A stretch of DNA of 64,000 bases from Clostridium felsineum DSM 794. GTDB taxonomy: Bacteria > Bacillota > Clostridia > Clostridiales > Clostridiaceae. The position numbers were made by a program, and so were the translations under genes. The stretch's first letter is position 1, and each line of letters starts with the position of its first letter. Shown in pieces: positions 35,838-47,200 of the stretch. The stretch is taken from contig NZ_CP096980.1 in the NCBI RefSeq assembly GCF_002006355.2, positions 3,968,001-4,032,000 of the forward strand. Direction: 5' to 3'. The notes below the pieces were generated by a model. It saw only the letters and a list, made by a program, of their open reading frames with translations, was not told where the DNA came from and did no database searches.

Positions 35838-36621
35838 TATAGAACATGAAAAATATATAAAAAGTTTAAATAGACAAAGACATAAAATTACTTTAACTAG
35901 AATTCTCATATTAATATTTATTTTTGTTTTATGGGAAATTGCTGGTGACTTAAATATAGTAGATCCTTTTCTAATAAGTACTCCTTCTAGAATGCTTGAA
36001 AGTTTTATAAAAATATATGCAGAAGGAACTTTATTTACTCATATAGGTATAACCTGTTTTGAAACTGTAATTGGATTTTTATTAAGTACAATTATCGGAA
36101 CTTTTATAGCAATACTTTTATGGTGGTCAGATTTTGCTTCAAAGGTTCTTGATCCTTATCTTGTTGTTCTTAATTCATTACCTAAGGTTGCACTAGCTCC
36201 AATAATAATATTTTGGGTAGGTAATGGAATAAAAGCAATAATCTTAATTGCAGTTTTAATTTCTATAGTTGTAACCATAATAAGCGTTTTAAATAGCTTC
36301 AAGGAAGTTGATGAAGAAAAAATCAAACTTATGAAAACCTTTGGAGCTAGTAAATTTCAAATACTAAAAAATCTAATAATACCTTCTTCAATTCCTACCC
36401 TTATGTCAGCTTTAAAAATAAATGTTGGTCTATCATGGGTTGGGGTTATAATGGGAGAATTCTTAGTTGCAAAACAAGGTCTTGGTTTTCTAATTGTATA
36501 TGGTGGACAAATTTCCGAATTAGATATGGTTATGATGAGTATAATACTTTTATCTATCTTAGCTTATTTAATGTATATAGCTGTAGCTATTTTAGAAAAA
36601 AAATTAAAAAGAAAATTCTAA
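35827..36621 (+). CDS. ABC importer permease (SsuC/TauC-like)
   Basis: A 264-residue permease with about six membrane segments. The cytoplasmic EAA loop is visible as EEKIKLMKTFGASKFQILKNLIIP, the contact site for the ATPase. VDPFLISTPSRMLESF near the N-terminus is typical of the nitrate/sulfonate/taurine permease group. The start is ATG 35827 with GGAGATGG about 10 bases upstream inside the ATPase gene; longer forms of the frame have no binding site. A terminator follows directly. Confidence 0.93.
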   Translation: MKVSIEHEKYIKSLNRQRHKITLTRILILIFIFVLWEIAGDLNIVDPFLISTPSRMLESFIKIYAEGTLFTHIGITCFETVIGFLLSTIIGTFIAILLWWSDFASKVLDPYLVVLNSLPKVALAPIIIFWVGNGIKAIILIAVLISIVVTIISVLNSFKEVDEEKIKLMKTFGASKFQILKNLIIPSSIPTLMSALKINVGLSWVGVIMGEFLVAKQGLGFLIVYGGQISELDMVMMSIILLSILAYLMYIAVAILEKKLKRKF

Positions 36622-36625
36622 ATAA

Positions 36626-36668
36626 AAAACACCAATGAAGATATTTATTTTGTCTTCATTGGTGTTCT
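36626..36668. terminator. Terminator shared by the ABC operon and the HEAT-repeat gene
   Basis: AACACCAATGAAGA near 36628-36641 pairs with TCTTCATTGGTGTT at 36653-36666. The stop codon of the minus-strand HEAT gene (36645-36647) lies in the loop, so the right arm is coding sequence of that gene. Confidence 0.85.
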
Positions 36669-37325
36669 CTTATGATTTTTAACTGCACGTTCTAAAGCTA
36701 TAAATTCTTCTATTTCTGTTCTAACTGAAATATTATCCTCAACCTTAAGCCTATTTTTTAAGGTTTCTATTATTATTTCAAAGTTTTCTTTTGATGCAAG
36801 TTCACTTAATATATTTACAACTGCACATCTAATTCCATAGTATTCGTCATCTAAATCCTTCATTAATAATTTTAAATATTCCTCTTCACCTATAACATAT
36901 AGTGCTCTATAAAAATTAATTTTAACCCATTTAACTTTTTCATTTTCAAGTGCTTTTATAAGGAATTCCTTTATATCATAGCCTATTTTCACTGCAATCT
37001 CTGATATTGCCATTGCTGCATATCCTCTTACCAAGTAGCTTTTGTCTTCTACTACTTTATGCTTTAAAAATTCCACAACCTCTTTTGAAGTACTACTACA
37101 TATAGACTCACATGCATTAGTTCTAACTAACTCATCTTTGTCCTCTAATAGCATAAGTAATATCTCTTCACTAGCTTTAATATTTTGATATGCCAAAACT
37201 TCAGCCACTCTACACCTTATTTCACTGTCAGGATTTCTTGAAAAATATCTTAAAATCTCAAAATCATATTCATTAAATTCTTCTTTTTCTTCAATTTCAT
37301 CCAATTTATTAAAGTACTTTTCCAT
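36645..37325 (-). CDS. HEAT-repeat protein
   Basis: A 226-residue all-helical protein made of HEAT/PBS-lyase-type repeats of about 31 residues from residue 20 to 210. The repeats carry the pattern D.....R..A...L....  (DSEIRCRVAEVLAYQ, DELVRTNACESI, SYLVRGYAAMAISEI, YYGIRCAVVNILSEL). Such proteins are scaffolds for protein binding; the partner is unknown. The ATG at 37325 has GAGGT upstream. An extended -10 TGCTATAAT lies on the minus strand at 37371-37363. Confidence 0.85.
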   Translation of the reverse strand: MEKYFNKLDEIEEKEEFNEYDFEILRYFSRNPDSEIRCRVAEVLAYQNIKASEEILLMLLEDKDELVRTNACESICSSTSKEVVEFLKHKVVEDKSYLVRGYAAMAISEIAVKIGYDIKEFLIKALENEKVKWVKINFYRALYVIGEEEYLKLLMKDLDDEYYGIRCAVVNILSELASKENFEIIIETLKNRLKVEDNISVRTEIEEFIALERAVKNHKRTPMKTK

Positions 37326-37362
37326 ATAAATACCTCGTCTATTAATTCAATATAACTTATAA

Positions 37363-37371
37363 ATTATAGCA
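37363..37371 (-). promoter_or_regulatory. Extended -10 promoter of the HEAT-repeat gene
   Basis: TGCTATAAT on the minus strand, 37 bases upstream of the start codon at 37325. The -35 is poor. Confidence 0.5.
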
Positions 37372-37482
37372 TACTACTTTAGTAAATTTCATTAATTATT
37401 TATTATTAAGTGAAATTATATAATAAATAAAATTAAAAAAATAATTTTCTCACCCTATTATAAAATTATATTATTTAAATCA

Positions 37483-37926
37483 TTACTTTTCTCTATCTTC
37501 ATTTTTAGCCACATACATTACTTTTTTATATATGCTACTTAATACTAAAGGTATAATATACACCAAAAATATTGCCAATGTAAAGCTTGTGCCGAAATAT
37601 ACCAATAAAAATCCAAAATTATCGTATGCATCATTAATTACACCTTCAATTGGAATCATAAATATTAATAAAATAACCATGCTAAAAAAATATATAACTG
37701 CTGAACATATTGTATATATAAGACTCCCCCCAAAATTCAATTTTGCATACATAAAAAAATTATAAATCATACCATATATAAATACCACCACTAAAAAAAA
37801 CATCTCACTATATAAAGATATTAATTCTAATGATGTATTTTTAATAAGCATACTAAGTATACATCCAAAAATGTACGTTAAAACAAATACTATTGGTAAA
37901 TTATATTTTTTTAAAATTTCTTTCAT
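37483..37926 (-). CDS. Membrane protein of unknown function, four predicted segments
   Basis: A 147-residue hydrophobic protein with four membrane segments (about residues 12-30, 36-56, 68-90 and 102-130) and a charged C-terminal tail (KKVMYVAKNEDREK). The ATG at 37926 has AGGAGCT upstream. I do not recognise a family. It stands alone between the HEAT gene and lrgA, divergent from lrgA. Confidence 0.65.
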   Translation of the reverse strand: MKEILKKYNLPIVFVLTYIFGCILSMLIKNTSLELISLYSEMFFLVVVFIYGMIYNFFMYAKLNFGGSLIYTICSAVIYFFSMVILLIFMIPIEGVINDAYDNFGFLLVYFGTSFTLAIFLVYIIPLVLSSIYKKVMYVAKNEDREK

Positions 37927-38098
37927 AATTGAGCTCCTAAAACTTATAAATTCAAATTTATACTACACATTGTAATTTAGAGAAAATTATATCATATTTT
38001 ATTTTTATTTTTCAATATAATTTAATTCACTTAAAAAACTCAAATTTAAATTTTTTATTATTTTTTCTAATCTATAATTGATAATTTATGACAAAAAT

Positions 38099-38135
38099 CT
38101 TGTAATCGTTATTATTTTTTTATAACGATTACAAG
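38099..38135. repeat. 14-bp perfect inverted repeat upstream of lrgAB
   Basis: CTTGTAATCGTTAT at 38099-38112 and ATAACGATTACAAG at 38122-38135 are exact inverse complements around a nine-base T-rich spacer. No gene ends here on either strand: the flanking genes are divergent. It lies about 20 bases before a TTGACA at 38158-38163 that may be the lrgA -35. It may be an operator or an attenuator of a short leader. Confidence 0.65.
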
Positions 38136-38219
38136 TTCTTTTATATTATTGTTCTTATTGACAATATATGATATATTAATGACGTTGTATAAAAATTCAC
38201 TAACAAAAGAGGCGATATT

Positions 38220-38573
38220 GTGAAATACTTAAAACAGTTAACGATTATTCTAGGGGCATATTTTCTCGGGGTAATAATCCAATTATTGTTTAATCTTCCT
38301 ATACCAGGAACTGTTTTAGGCCTTATTTTATTATTTTTTGCTCTATACACAAAAATAATAAAAGTAGAAATGATTGAAGATATATGTGATGTTCTAATAT
38401 CTCATATGTCATTTTTCTTTGTTCCTGCTGGAGTAGGTCTTATAACATCCTTCGGAATATTGAAAGGAAAATGGCTCAAATTAATGACAATAGTTATTAT
38501 GTCTACAATATTAGTTTGGGTAGTAACAGCTTATGTAGTAAATTTTTTAAGGAAGGTGCTTACGCGTGAATAG
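38220..38573 (+). CDS. lrgA: LrgA/CidA-family holin-like protein
   Basis: A 117-residue membrane protein with four segments, including the family motif LPIPGTVLGLILLF and the MSFFFVPAGVGL region. LrgA/CidA proteins are holin-like and, with LrgB/CidB, affect cell lysis or act as carriers for small acids such as pyruvate. The start is GTG 38220 after AGAGGCG. The gene overlaps lrgB by eight bases. LrgA versus CidA cannot be separated by sequence alone; the symbol follows the pairing. Confidence 0.88.
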   Translation: MKYLKQLTIILGAYFLGVIIQLLFNLPIPGTVLGLILLFFALYTKIIKVEMIEDICDVLISHMSFFFVPAGVGLITSFGILKGKWLKLMTIVIMSTILVWVVTAYVVNFLRKVLTRE

Positions 38574-39270
38574 TATAGTTACTTCTCCTGTATTTGGAGT
38601 CCTAATCTCTTTAGTTGCTTATTTAATTGGAGAATTTTTAAAGAAAAAAACAAAGCTTTCAATTTTCAATCCACTTTTAATATCTATTATTATATTGATA
38701 TGTTTTCTAATGAAATTTAATATAAAATATACTGATTACAACAAAGGTGGACAACTAATTTCCTTTTTTCTATCACCAGCAACTGTAGCACTTGCGCTGC
38801 CATTTTATAAAAAGTTTTCATTATTTAAAAAGAATGCTCTTCCTATAATTATTGGAATTTTATGTGGAGCTATATCCGGAATTATTTATATAATTTTATT
38901 TTCGAAATTATTTAATTTCTCAGATGCCTTAACAGAATCTTTACTTCCAAAATCAATAACAACACCTATAGGTATGGAACTATCTAAACAACTTGGTGGT
39001 ATTCCTTCAATTACAGTTGTTGCTATAATAATAACTGGAATTCTCGGAACTATAGTAGGTCCATTTTTATATAAAATATTAAAATTTAAGGATAAGGTAG
39101 CTATTGGTATTGCTATGGGTGCCTGTTCTCATGCTATAGGTACGGCAAAGGCTATGGAACTAGGTGAAACTGAGGGTGCTATGAGCAGTTTAACTATGGC
39201 CCTTTCTGGAATCATTACTGTATTTTTAGCTCCTCTTATATGGCATTTGTTTTTAATTCTTACTAAATAG
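38566..39270 (+). CDS. lrgB: LrgB/CidB-family membrane protein
   Basis: A 234-residue membrane protein with seven or eight segments. LLPKSITTPIGMELSKQLGG and the IGIAMGACSHAIGTAKAMELGE segment are the LrgB hallmarks. The GTG start at 38566 overlaps the end of lrgA by eight bases, with AAGGAAGG upstream, so the pair is translationally coupled. It partners LrgA in the membrane. A third gene of unknown function follows after 13 bases. Confidence 0.92.
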   Translation: MNSIVTSPVFGVLISLVAYLIGEFLKKKTKLSIFNPLLISIIILICFLMKFNIKYTDYNKGGQLISFFLSPATVALALPFYKKFSLFKKNALPIIIGILCGAISGIIYIILFSKLFNFSDALTESLLPKSITTPIGMELSKQLGGIPSITVVAIIITGILGTIVGPFLYKILKFKDKVAIGIAMGACSHAIGTAKAMELGETEGAMSSLTMALSGIITVFLAPLIWHLFLILTK

Positions 39271-39283
39271 AAGGAGAAAAATT

Positions 39284-39832
39284 ATGAAAGATAAAACAAA
39301 TCCAATTAATAAATTATTTACGTCTATTGATAATTTATTTGCTGCTGAAAAAGAACAAAATCTTAGAAGTAAACTCGGTAAAGAGATTAAAAATTTAATT
39401 TTTACAGATGATATCATTACAAAACTTTATGAAACTGACTTTTCAGACCTAGTTGATGAATCTGAAAAGGCAAATTCAATTTTTTCAAATATTTTTCCTG
39501 TATATATAAGAAGAGAAACTGCTTCTTTTAGATTATACAAACACAAAATAGAAATAAATTTATTTCCAAAAAACACTAGATATATTTACATATTTGATGC
39601 TGGAAGATTAACTTCAGACTCTCTTAATTGCTTTAGGCTTTATGATAATGACTACGTGGATATACTCATTATGATAATAACTTTAATACCACTTTTTAAA
39701 GAAAATATAAACATAGCACTAGACAACTTTGAGAAAAATATAAATACCTACAACGAAAATATTTTAAATTCTAATCGAAAAGAACTTTTAGCTGAAGATA
39801 ATTTCAAATTTTTAATGAGTAAACTTAAATAG
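39284..39832 (+). CDS. 182-residue protein of unknown function, in operon with lrgAB
   Basis: A soluble protein without signal peptide or membrane segments. It is predicted to be mixed alpha/beta, with a basic beta-rich middle (VYIRRETASFRLYKHKIEINLF) and helical ends rich in Asn, Lys and Glu. I recognise no domain. The ATG at 39284 has AAGGAG upstream and is 13 bases after the lrgB stop, so it is almost certainly expressed with lrgAB. It ends at a very strong terminator. Confidence 0.7.
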   Translation: MKDKTNPINKLFTSIDNLFAAEKEQNLRSKLGKEIKNLIFTDDIITKLYETDFSDLVDESEKANSIFSNIFPVYIRRETASFRLYKHKIEINLFPKNTRYIYIFDAGRLTSDSLNCFRLYDNDYVDILIMIITLIPLFKENINIALDNFEKNINTYNENILNSNRKELLAEDNFKFLMSKLK

Positions 39833-39834
39833 TA

Positions 39835-39888
39835 ATGATATGGCAAAAGCTACAATACAGAATTGTATTGTAGCTTTTGCCATATCAT
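39835..39888. terminator. 25-bp perfect hairpin between convergent genes
   Basis: Bases 39835-39859 pair without mismatch with 39864-39888 around a GAAT tetraloop. The right arm ends exactly next to the stop codon of the aminotransferase gene (39889). It serves both the lrgAB operon and the aminotransferase gene. Confidence 0.92.
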
Positions 39889-41040
39889 TCACTTTTTTAA
39901 CTTTTCTAATCTTTTTACTGCTTCAATTAAAGTCTCATCTTTTTTGGCAAAATGAAACCTTATGTAATTACTAACCTTTTCTTTAAAAAAGCTTGAACCA
40001 GGAACGGCTGCAACTCCAATTTCCTTGGCTAACCATTCACAGAACTTATAATCGTCTTTTTCTCCAAACTCAGCTATATCAACCAGAACATAATATGCCC
40101 CTTGTGGTTCAAAGTATTTTAATCCTATTTCTCTAATTCCCTCTATAAATATACTCTTTTTCCTAGTATATATTTCATTAAGCTTATCATAGTATTCGTC
40201 TCCAAATTCTAGTCCAGGAAGTACAGCTCTTTGAAGTGGTGCCGCCGCACCTACTGTCAGAAAATCATGGACCTTCTTACAATTATCTATAATTTCATCA
40301 CTTGCTATTATATATCCAAGACGCCATCCTGTTATAGAATAAGTCTTTGAAAGTGAACTACAAGATATAGTTCTTTCTTTCATTCCAGGAAGTGATGCCA
40401 TATAAACATGCTTATTAGGTTTATAAACTATATGCTCGTAAACTTCATCAGTAATAATATATGTATCATGCTCTTTTGCTAATTTAGCTATATATAAAAG
40501 TTCATCTTTTGTAAAAACTTTCCCTGTTGGATTAGACGGATTGCATAGTACTAATGCTTTAGGATTTTGCTCAAAAGCTTTTTTTAAGGTAGCTTTATCA
40601 AAATTAAATCTTGGTGGCACTAAGGGAACATATATAGGCTCAGCACCAACTAAAATTGCATCTGCTCCATAATTTTCATAAAACGGAGAAAATACAATAA
40701 CTTTATCACCTTGATTACATACTGACATCATTGAAACCATCATAGCTTCTGTACTTCCGCAAGTAACAACAATATTTTTTTCAGGATCTATATCTATTCC
40801 CATAAATCTTTTTTGTTTTTCAGCAAGTTTTTTTCTGAATTCTATAGATCCCCATGTTATTTCATATTGATGAGGACCTTTACTTGAAACCTCCCTAAGA
40901 CCTTCTATTATAGCTTTAGGAGGATCAAAATCCGGAAAGCCTTGAGAAAGATTTATAGCTCCATATTTATTAGCTATTCTTGTCATTTTTCGTATTATTG
41001 ACTCTGTAAATCCATCCAACCTATTACTCAATTTTTGCAT
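39889..41040 (-). CDS. Class I PLP-dependent aminotransferase
   Basis: A 383-residue fold-type I aminotransferase. The pyridoxal-phosphate lysine is in SSLSKTYSITGWRLGY, the cofactor-binding CNPSNPTGKVF and ITDEVYEH motifs are present, and the substrate carboxylate Arg is in YIRFHF. The N-terminus INLSQGFPDFDPP is typical of the branch containing kynurenine/methionine and aspartate-type aminotransferases. The substrate is not certain. The start is ATG 41040 with AAGGAGAGGG upstream; the frame extends ten codons further but over that site. Confidence 0.9.
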   Translation of the reverse strand: MQKLSNRLDGFTESIIRKMTRIANKYGAINLSQGFPDFDPPKAIIEGLREVSSKGPHQYEITWGSIEFRKKLAEKQKRFMGIDIDPEKNIVVTCGSTEAMMVSMMSVCNQGDKVIVFSPFYENYGADAILVGAEPIYVPLVPPRFNFDKATLKKAFEQNPKALVLCNPSNPTGKVFTKDELLYIAKLAKEHDTYIITDEVYEHIVYKPNKHVYMASLPGMKERTISCSSLSKTYSITGWRLGYIIASDEIIDNCKKVHDFLTVGAAAPLQRAVLPGLEFGDEYYDKLNEIYTRKKSIFIEGIREIGLKYFEPQGAYYVLVDIAEFGEKDDYKFCEWLAKEIGVAAVPGSSFFKEKVSNYIRFHFAKKDETLIEAVKRLEKLKK

Positions 41041-41167
41041 TTTACCCTCTCCTTGTATTCTTTTTATCAAAGAACTTTATCCATTTACATACAAATCATA
41101 TAGGAATAATTATTTATTACAATTATAGTATATTACTAAAACCTTAATGTCAATACTTAGAAAAGCA

Positions 41168-41202
41168 AATGGCAGAGCTCTCTAATATAAAGCTCTGCCA
41201 TA
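41168..41202 (-). terminator. Terminator of the glucan synthase gene
   Basis: ATGGCAGAGCT (41169-41179) pairs with AGCTCTGCCAT (41191-41201). It stands 14 bases after the stop of the giant gene on the minus strand. Confidence 0.8.
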
Positions 41203-41215
41203 AAAACAAAATCTA

Positions 41216-44200
41216 TTAATTTTTCTCTATTGTAACATCAACTCTGTGATTACCTTCCTCTAAAAATGGAACCACATTATCTTCCATTAATCTACCATCT
41301 AATAAAATTTCCTTTTTTTCTCCTCTTCTTATATTTATATTGTAGACACTATTTTTATATCTGTATTCCATATTATAAGAATACCACTTATTAGGAACAC
41401 ATGGTTCTATTGTAAAACCTCTACCTTCTTTTAACTTCAATCCAAGTATTCCTTCAAGACCAACCCTATACATCCAACCTGCAGTACCTGTATACCAAGT
41501 CCAGCCACCTCTTCCTTCATGAGGTTCCTTTGCATAAACATCCGCTGCCATAACATATGGCTCAACTTTGTAATTTTGACAATCATAAAAAGATCTCGAA
41601 TGATTTATAGGATTTATCATATTGAATAGTTTCCAAGCTTTTTTGCCATCGCCTAACTTTGTCATAGCTAATATTACCCAAGTTGCTGCATGAGTATACT
41701 GTCCTCCATTTTCTCTAACTCCAGGTACATATCCCTTTATATATCCAGGATTCAATTTAGACTCATCAAATGGAGGAGTTAAAAGAAGTATCATTCCTTT
41801 ATCCTCTTTTACAAGATACTTTTCAATTGACTGCATAGCTACCTTAGCTCTATCAATTTTACCTCCACCTGATATAAGTGCCCAGGATTGTGATAGAGAA
41901 TCTATTTGACACTCATCGTTTTGTGCTGACCCTAGTGGCGTTCCATCATCAAAATAAGCCCTTCTATACCAGTTTCCATCCCATGCATTTTTGTCTATAC
42001 TTTCTTTTATAAAATCACTTAACTCTAGATATCTTCCACTTCTATAATTGTCACCTTTTACTCTAGCTATATCTTTGAAATTTATAAGTATGGAATATAA
42101 AAACCATCCAAGCCATACACTTTCACCTTTTCCCTTATTTCCAACGGTATTCATTCCATCATTCCAATCACCGCTTCCCATAAGAGGTATATTGTGGATC
42201 CCAAACTTAAGTGCTTTATCTATAGCTTTTATACAATGCTCATATATAGTTCCCTTCTTATCTGAAAGCTTAGTCATACTATATCTTTCATCTTCACCTT
42301 CTCTTAGAGGATCATCTTCTATATATGGTGCAATCTCATCTAAAATACCCGTATCACCAGTATTCTTTATATAGTCTATAGTAACATAAGGAAGCCATAA
42401 TAAATCGTCAGAAAATCTAGTTCTTATACCACTATCTACAACTGGATGCCACCAATGCTGTACATCACCTTCTATAAATTGTCTTGATGCACTAATTAAA
42501 ATTTGTTTTCTAGTCATTTCCGGTCTTACAAAGGTTAACGGCATAGTATCTTGAAGTTGATCTCTAAAACCATAAGCTCCACCTGATTGGTAAAATGCTG
42601 TTCTTGACCATAATCTACAAGATATAAGTTGATACATAAGCCATCCATTCATGATTATGTTCATACTTTCATCTGGTGTATTTACAACCACAGTATTTAA
42701 AATAGACTTCCAATATTCTTTTGTATTTTTTAATTCTCTTTCAGCATTTTCAATAATTGAATACTTACTTGTTATTATATTAATTTGTGACCTTGACTTC
42801 TCTTCTCCAAGCATTATAACTATTTCTTTTTCCTCATTAGGCTTTAAGTTTATCGTTACATTTTCTGCTATACAAGGCTCTAACCCACTTCCTACTGTAT
42901 TAGATAATCTAACCTTTTTCATAGCAGACGGGTTATGAAGATTATTTCCTCTTCCAATAAATTCTCTTCTACTTCCTGTAAAGCTTTCATTTTCTCCACC
43001 AGCTATTTTAAGAAAAGCATTTAAATCACCAAAACTTGTGCTATATGGGTTTTTCGAATAAATTATCTTGCCATTTAAATCTAGCTCTGTTGAAATGTAC
43101 TGTTCAGTATGCTCTGGTACTACTCCCAAAACCATACGGGCATAATACGATGCTGAAAGCTTCCTTTCTACTTCAGTATTATTTTTAAGCTTTACTAATA
43201 AAAGCTTCACATTATCATACATAGGTACAAACATTGTCATATTCCCTATTATTCCCTCTTTATAATGACTAAATCTGCTATATCCAAAACCATGTTCTAT
43301 TATATAGTCATCATTATCTCTAACTGGTTCAGGACTCAAGCTCCAATATTTTCCTGTAACTTCATCCCTTATATAAAGTGCCTCTCCTAAGGTATCTGAT
43401 ACAGGATCATTATTCCAAGGAGTTATTTTATTTTCTCTACTATTAGCACACCATGTATATGCAGAACCTCTTTCAGATATATGAAATCCAAACTTTTCAT
43501 TAGAAATAACATTTATCCAAGGTGCTGGTGTATTCTTACTGTCATTCAGTATAATTACATACTCATTATTCATTTCATCAAAGCCACCATAATCATTAAA
43601 AAATCTAAGAGAATTTATTTTAAACTTATAATCTTTTACATTATAATCAATGTTTTGTGTTTCAATTTTCTCAATTTCTTTAGGTGCTTTCATTTGCTTT
43701 TTAAGCTGATGTATTAGAAGTCCTTTTGCAGAATCTATGACAAGCTTAGCGACTCCTATTAAAAAATTCATATCTTCTACTGGCATTGTTGCTCTATTAA
43801 ATGCAAATATTTTTCCTATTCTATCTTTTTTAAGCCTTATCATAGCTTTACTTATGGTACCATTTATTAAATCTTGAAAATCTTGAGTATATGAATTTTC
43901 CATAAGATTAATTATTATAAGATCAACATTTAATCCCTTCATCTCAAAATATTCGTGTGCCCTTACCATTTGCCTTACAATACCAATATCTCCATCTTCT
44001 CTTACAATTAAAAGCATTATTGGAATATCTCCTGAAATACCATATCCCCAAAGCGCTGGTTGAGCCTTACTTATATTTTTTATATAGTCTGACCTCATAT
44101 ATAAGTTTTCATTTAAATATAATATTTGAGCTGCCATCATTTCATATAAATTTGCTTCTGAAGACATCATATTTAGATATTTCATCCACAATTGCACCTC

Positions 44201-47200
44201 AGTAGTTGCAATTGCAAATATTCTTCTAATACTATTTTGCATTGAATACTTTTTAGCAATTTCTAGTGCACTTTCTCTTGATGGCGAAATTGCTGTTATA
44301 TAAGATATATTTATACTTTTCCCTGGTTCTAACTTAATTCTTCCTCTAAGACTCATAACAGGATCCAAAACATCTCCCACTGTATTTTTAAGTGGAGAAT
44401 TTAAAGCTTCGGGATTATGAATATCTTTTCCTCTTCCTATAAAATTAGTTCTACTAGTTTCATATTGAATATTGCCTTCAAGTTTTCCATCGTAAGCCAT
44501 AGAGTGAACAACATAACTCTTCTTTTCCTTTTCACTTCTTATTCTTCTTCTAGCAATTAAACATCCATATTGAGGTTCAAATTCTGTTCTTACAAATAAA
44601 TTGCTAAATGTAGGATGAACCAAATCTGAATCAAATGGAGCTGCTATAACCTCCATGTAACTTGTTATTTCTAAAAGTTTGGTGATACTGCCTTTGTTTT
44701 TTATAGATACTCTTCTTATTTCTGCATTTTCTTCACTTGATACAACTACAGTAGTACTTGTAACTACATCTTCATCTTCTCTTGTAATATTAGCCTTATC
44801 AATAGAAAAAGTAGCTTTATACCTATCTCCCTCTTTTTGACATGGCTCATATCCTGCACTCCACCACTTATTAGCATTTAAGTCTTTTATATAGAAGAAC
44901 ATTCCATGCCCTTCCTCTACAGAATCCTTTCTCCATCTATATATATACTCTCTATCACACTTACTATAGCCACTTCCGCTGTTTGAAAGCATAACAGAAT
45001 AAGTACCATTTGATAAAATTTGAACTTCAGGAAATTCTGTTTTGGCTGTAAAATATTCCCTCTTGATTATTCTTTGTTTTTCTTCTTTAAATTCTGGAAT
45101 TTCAAATGCTCTTTCATCATTGTATATTACCCTCTTAGGCATTCTTTCTTGAAGAAGAAGTTCAGCTGACTTTACTCTTGGAATACTATGAAATCTTTTC
45201 TGAAGAATGTTATCATTTATGACATTATCGAGAGACATTAAACTCATTCCTTCATGATGAACCATGAAACATTTTACTACAAGCTTATTATTTTTACCTT
45301 TTAATCTCTCTTTAGTATAGTCAATTGCTTCATAAAATCCATATTTTCCTCCTGCACCTTCTTTTAATAATCTTCTCATATTTTCTACTGAAGCCCTAGT
45401 ATCTACTTGAAGTGCCATAAGGGAAGAATATGGCGATATTACAAATTCATCCGAAAGTCCCCTTTTAAGTCCTATTCCTGGTACTCCAAAAGCTTTATAC
45501 ATATAGTTATCCTGTGAATCAACTTCAGAATAAGCAGATTCAGAAATCCCCCAGCATGGTATTTTTCTCCTTCTACAGTATTTCTTTTGACTTTCCACAA
45601 CTGATTTATAGGTTTCACTCAAAAGTGTATTAGGATAACTTCTCATTATTATGATCGGCATTAAATATTCGAACATAGTTCCACTCCAAGACACAAGGCA
45701 CCTTTCTTTTTCAACATTGGTTAGCGATCTTCCAAGCTTGAACCAATGATTTTGGTTTATTTCTCCTTTTGCTATTGCTATAAAACTGGCCTGCCTTGCT
45801 TCTGATGCTAGGAGATCATAATAACTTTTTCCTAAGCTATCACTTTCAATATCATATCCAATTGAAAACAATTCACGTTTTTTATCAAATAGCATTTTAA
45901 AATTAGTGTTTTCAGCCATAATATTAATTCTATTTTGAATGTGTTGCAATTTCTTAAGAATTTCGTTAATTTCTTTTTCAGCGCTATCTAATGAAGCTAT
46001 TATTCTTTTATATTCTTCTTTTATTTCACTTTTAATATTGTTTTTCTTATGCCTTATTTCTAATTTTATTTCTTCTAGTTTTTTAGGTACATCCTTAAAA
46101 GATACCCTTAATGCTGTTTCATTTAAACTTCCATAAATATATCCATCACCCACATTAGTTCTATTAAAAATATCTATCCAAGGCATTAATTTATCAAATT
46201 CTACTCTGATTTTATTAACGCTATTCTTTAATTTCATGTTCCAATATACATTTTCTTTTTTTATTTTTCCCCCAATATAACTTTCCTTTTCCAGTATTCT
46301 TGAAAATAATCTATAAATACCATCTAAATTAGAATCTTCATTTACTAATTCATCTTTTATATCTTTATAATAATCCTCTATTTTAATAGAATTATTTTTA
46401 ATTTCTTCACTTGCTAAATTCAAATTATCTACTAAACCTTTTTTAAAATTAAAATTGAACATAGGTGCTTCTTTAAGTTCATCAATAGCTTTGCTTATAA
46501 GCCATAAATATGATACTAAATTTCCACTATCTACAGTAGATATATACCTCGGACTTAATGGATTTTTAGTCTTTGTGTCATACCAATTGTAAAAATGTCC
46601 TTTATACATCTCCAAGGATTCCATACTAGTAAGTATTTTATCCATTCGTTCTGTAAATTCTACAACTCCAATAAACCCCAAATCATAAGCTACCAAATTT
46701 GATGTTAAGCCCATTCCCATATTTGTTGGTGATGTTCTAAATGCAATACCCTTATTTTCATACTCTTGATAATTATCCGGTGCAAGAAAATTACCTTCTT
46801 CATTTATAAAATCTTCAAAATAAGCATATGTTTTTCTAGCATTTATCCTTAAAAATTCAGCGTCTGATTTACTTAAGCTTGTGACTTCAATATTTTCCTT
46901 ACTTACAAAATAAGCTATGAAGGGGCTTACAAACCATAAACTGCTTAAAGGCATCATTATAGCACCAATTGTTACATTTCTATAGAATGCCATAATTCCA
47001 ACTACAACAGCTATAAAGCTGCCAAACCACATTAAATTCACATAATCCTTTAAAGATCTTTTAGATGACATTTCTGAATCAGCTGAGGTTTGCCATTGGA
47101 GTAAATTTTTCTTACTTATAAATACTCTATATAGACTTCTTATAATAGCATCTACCATTAAATAAGCTTTATATGGCAAAAAACTGAATATCAAAAACAT

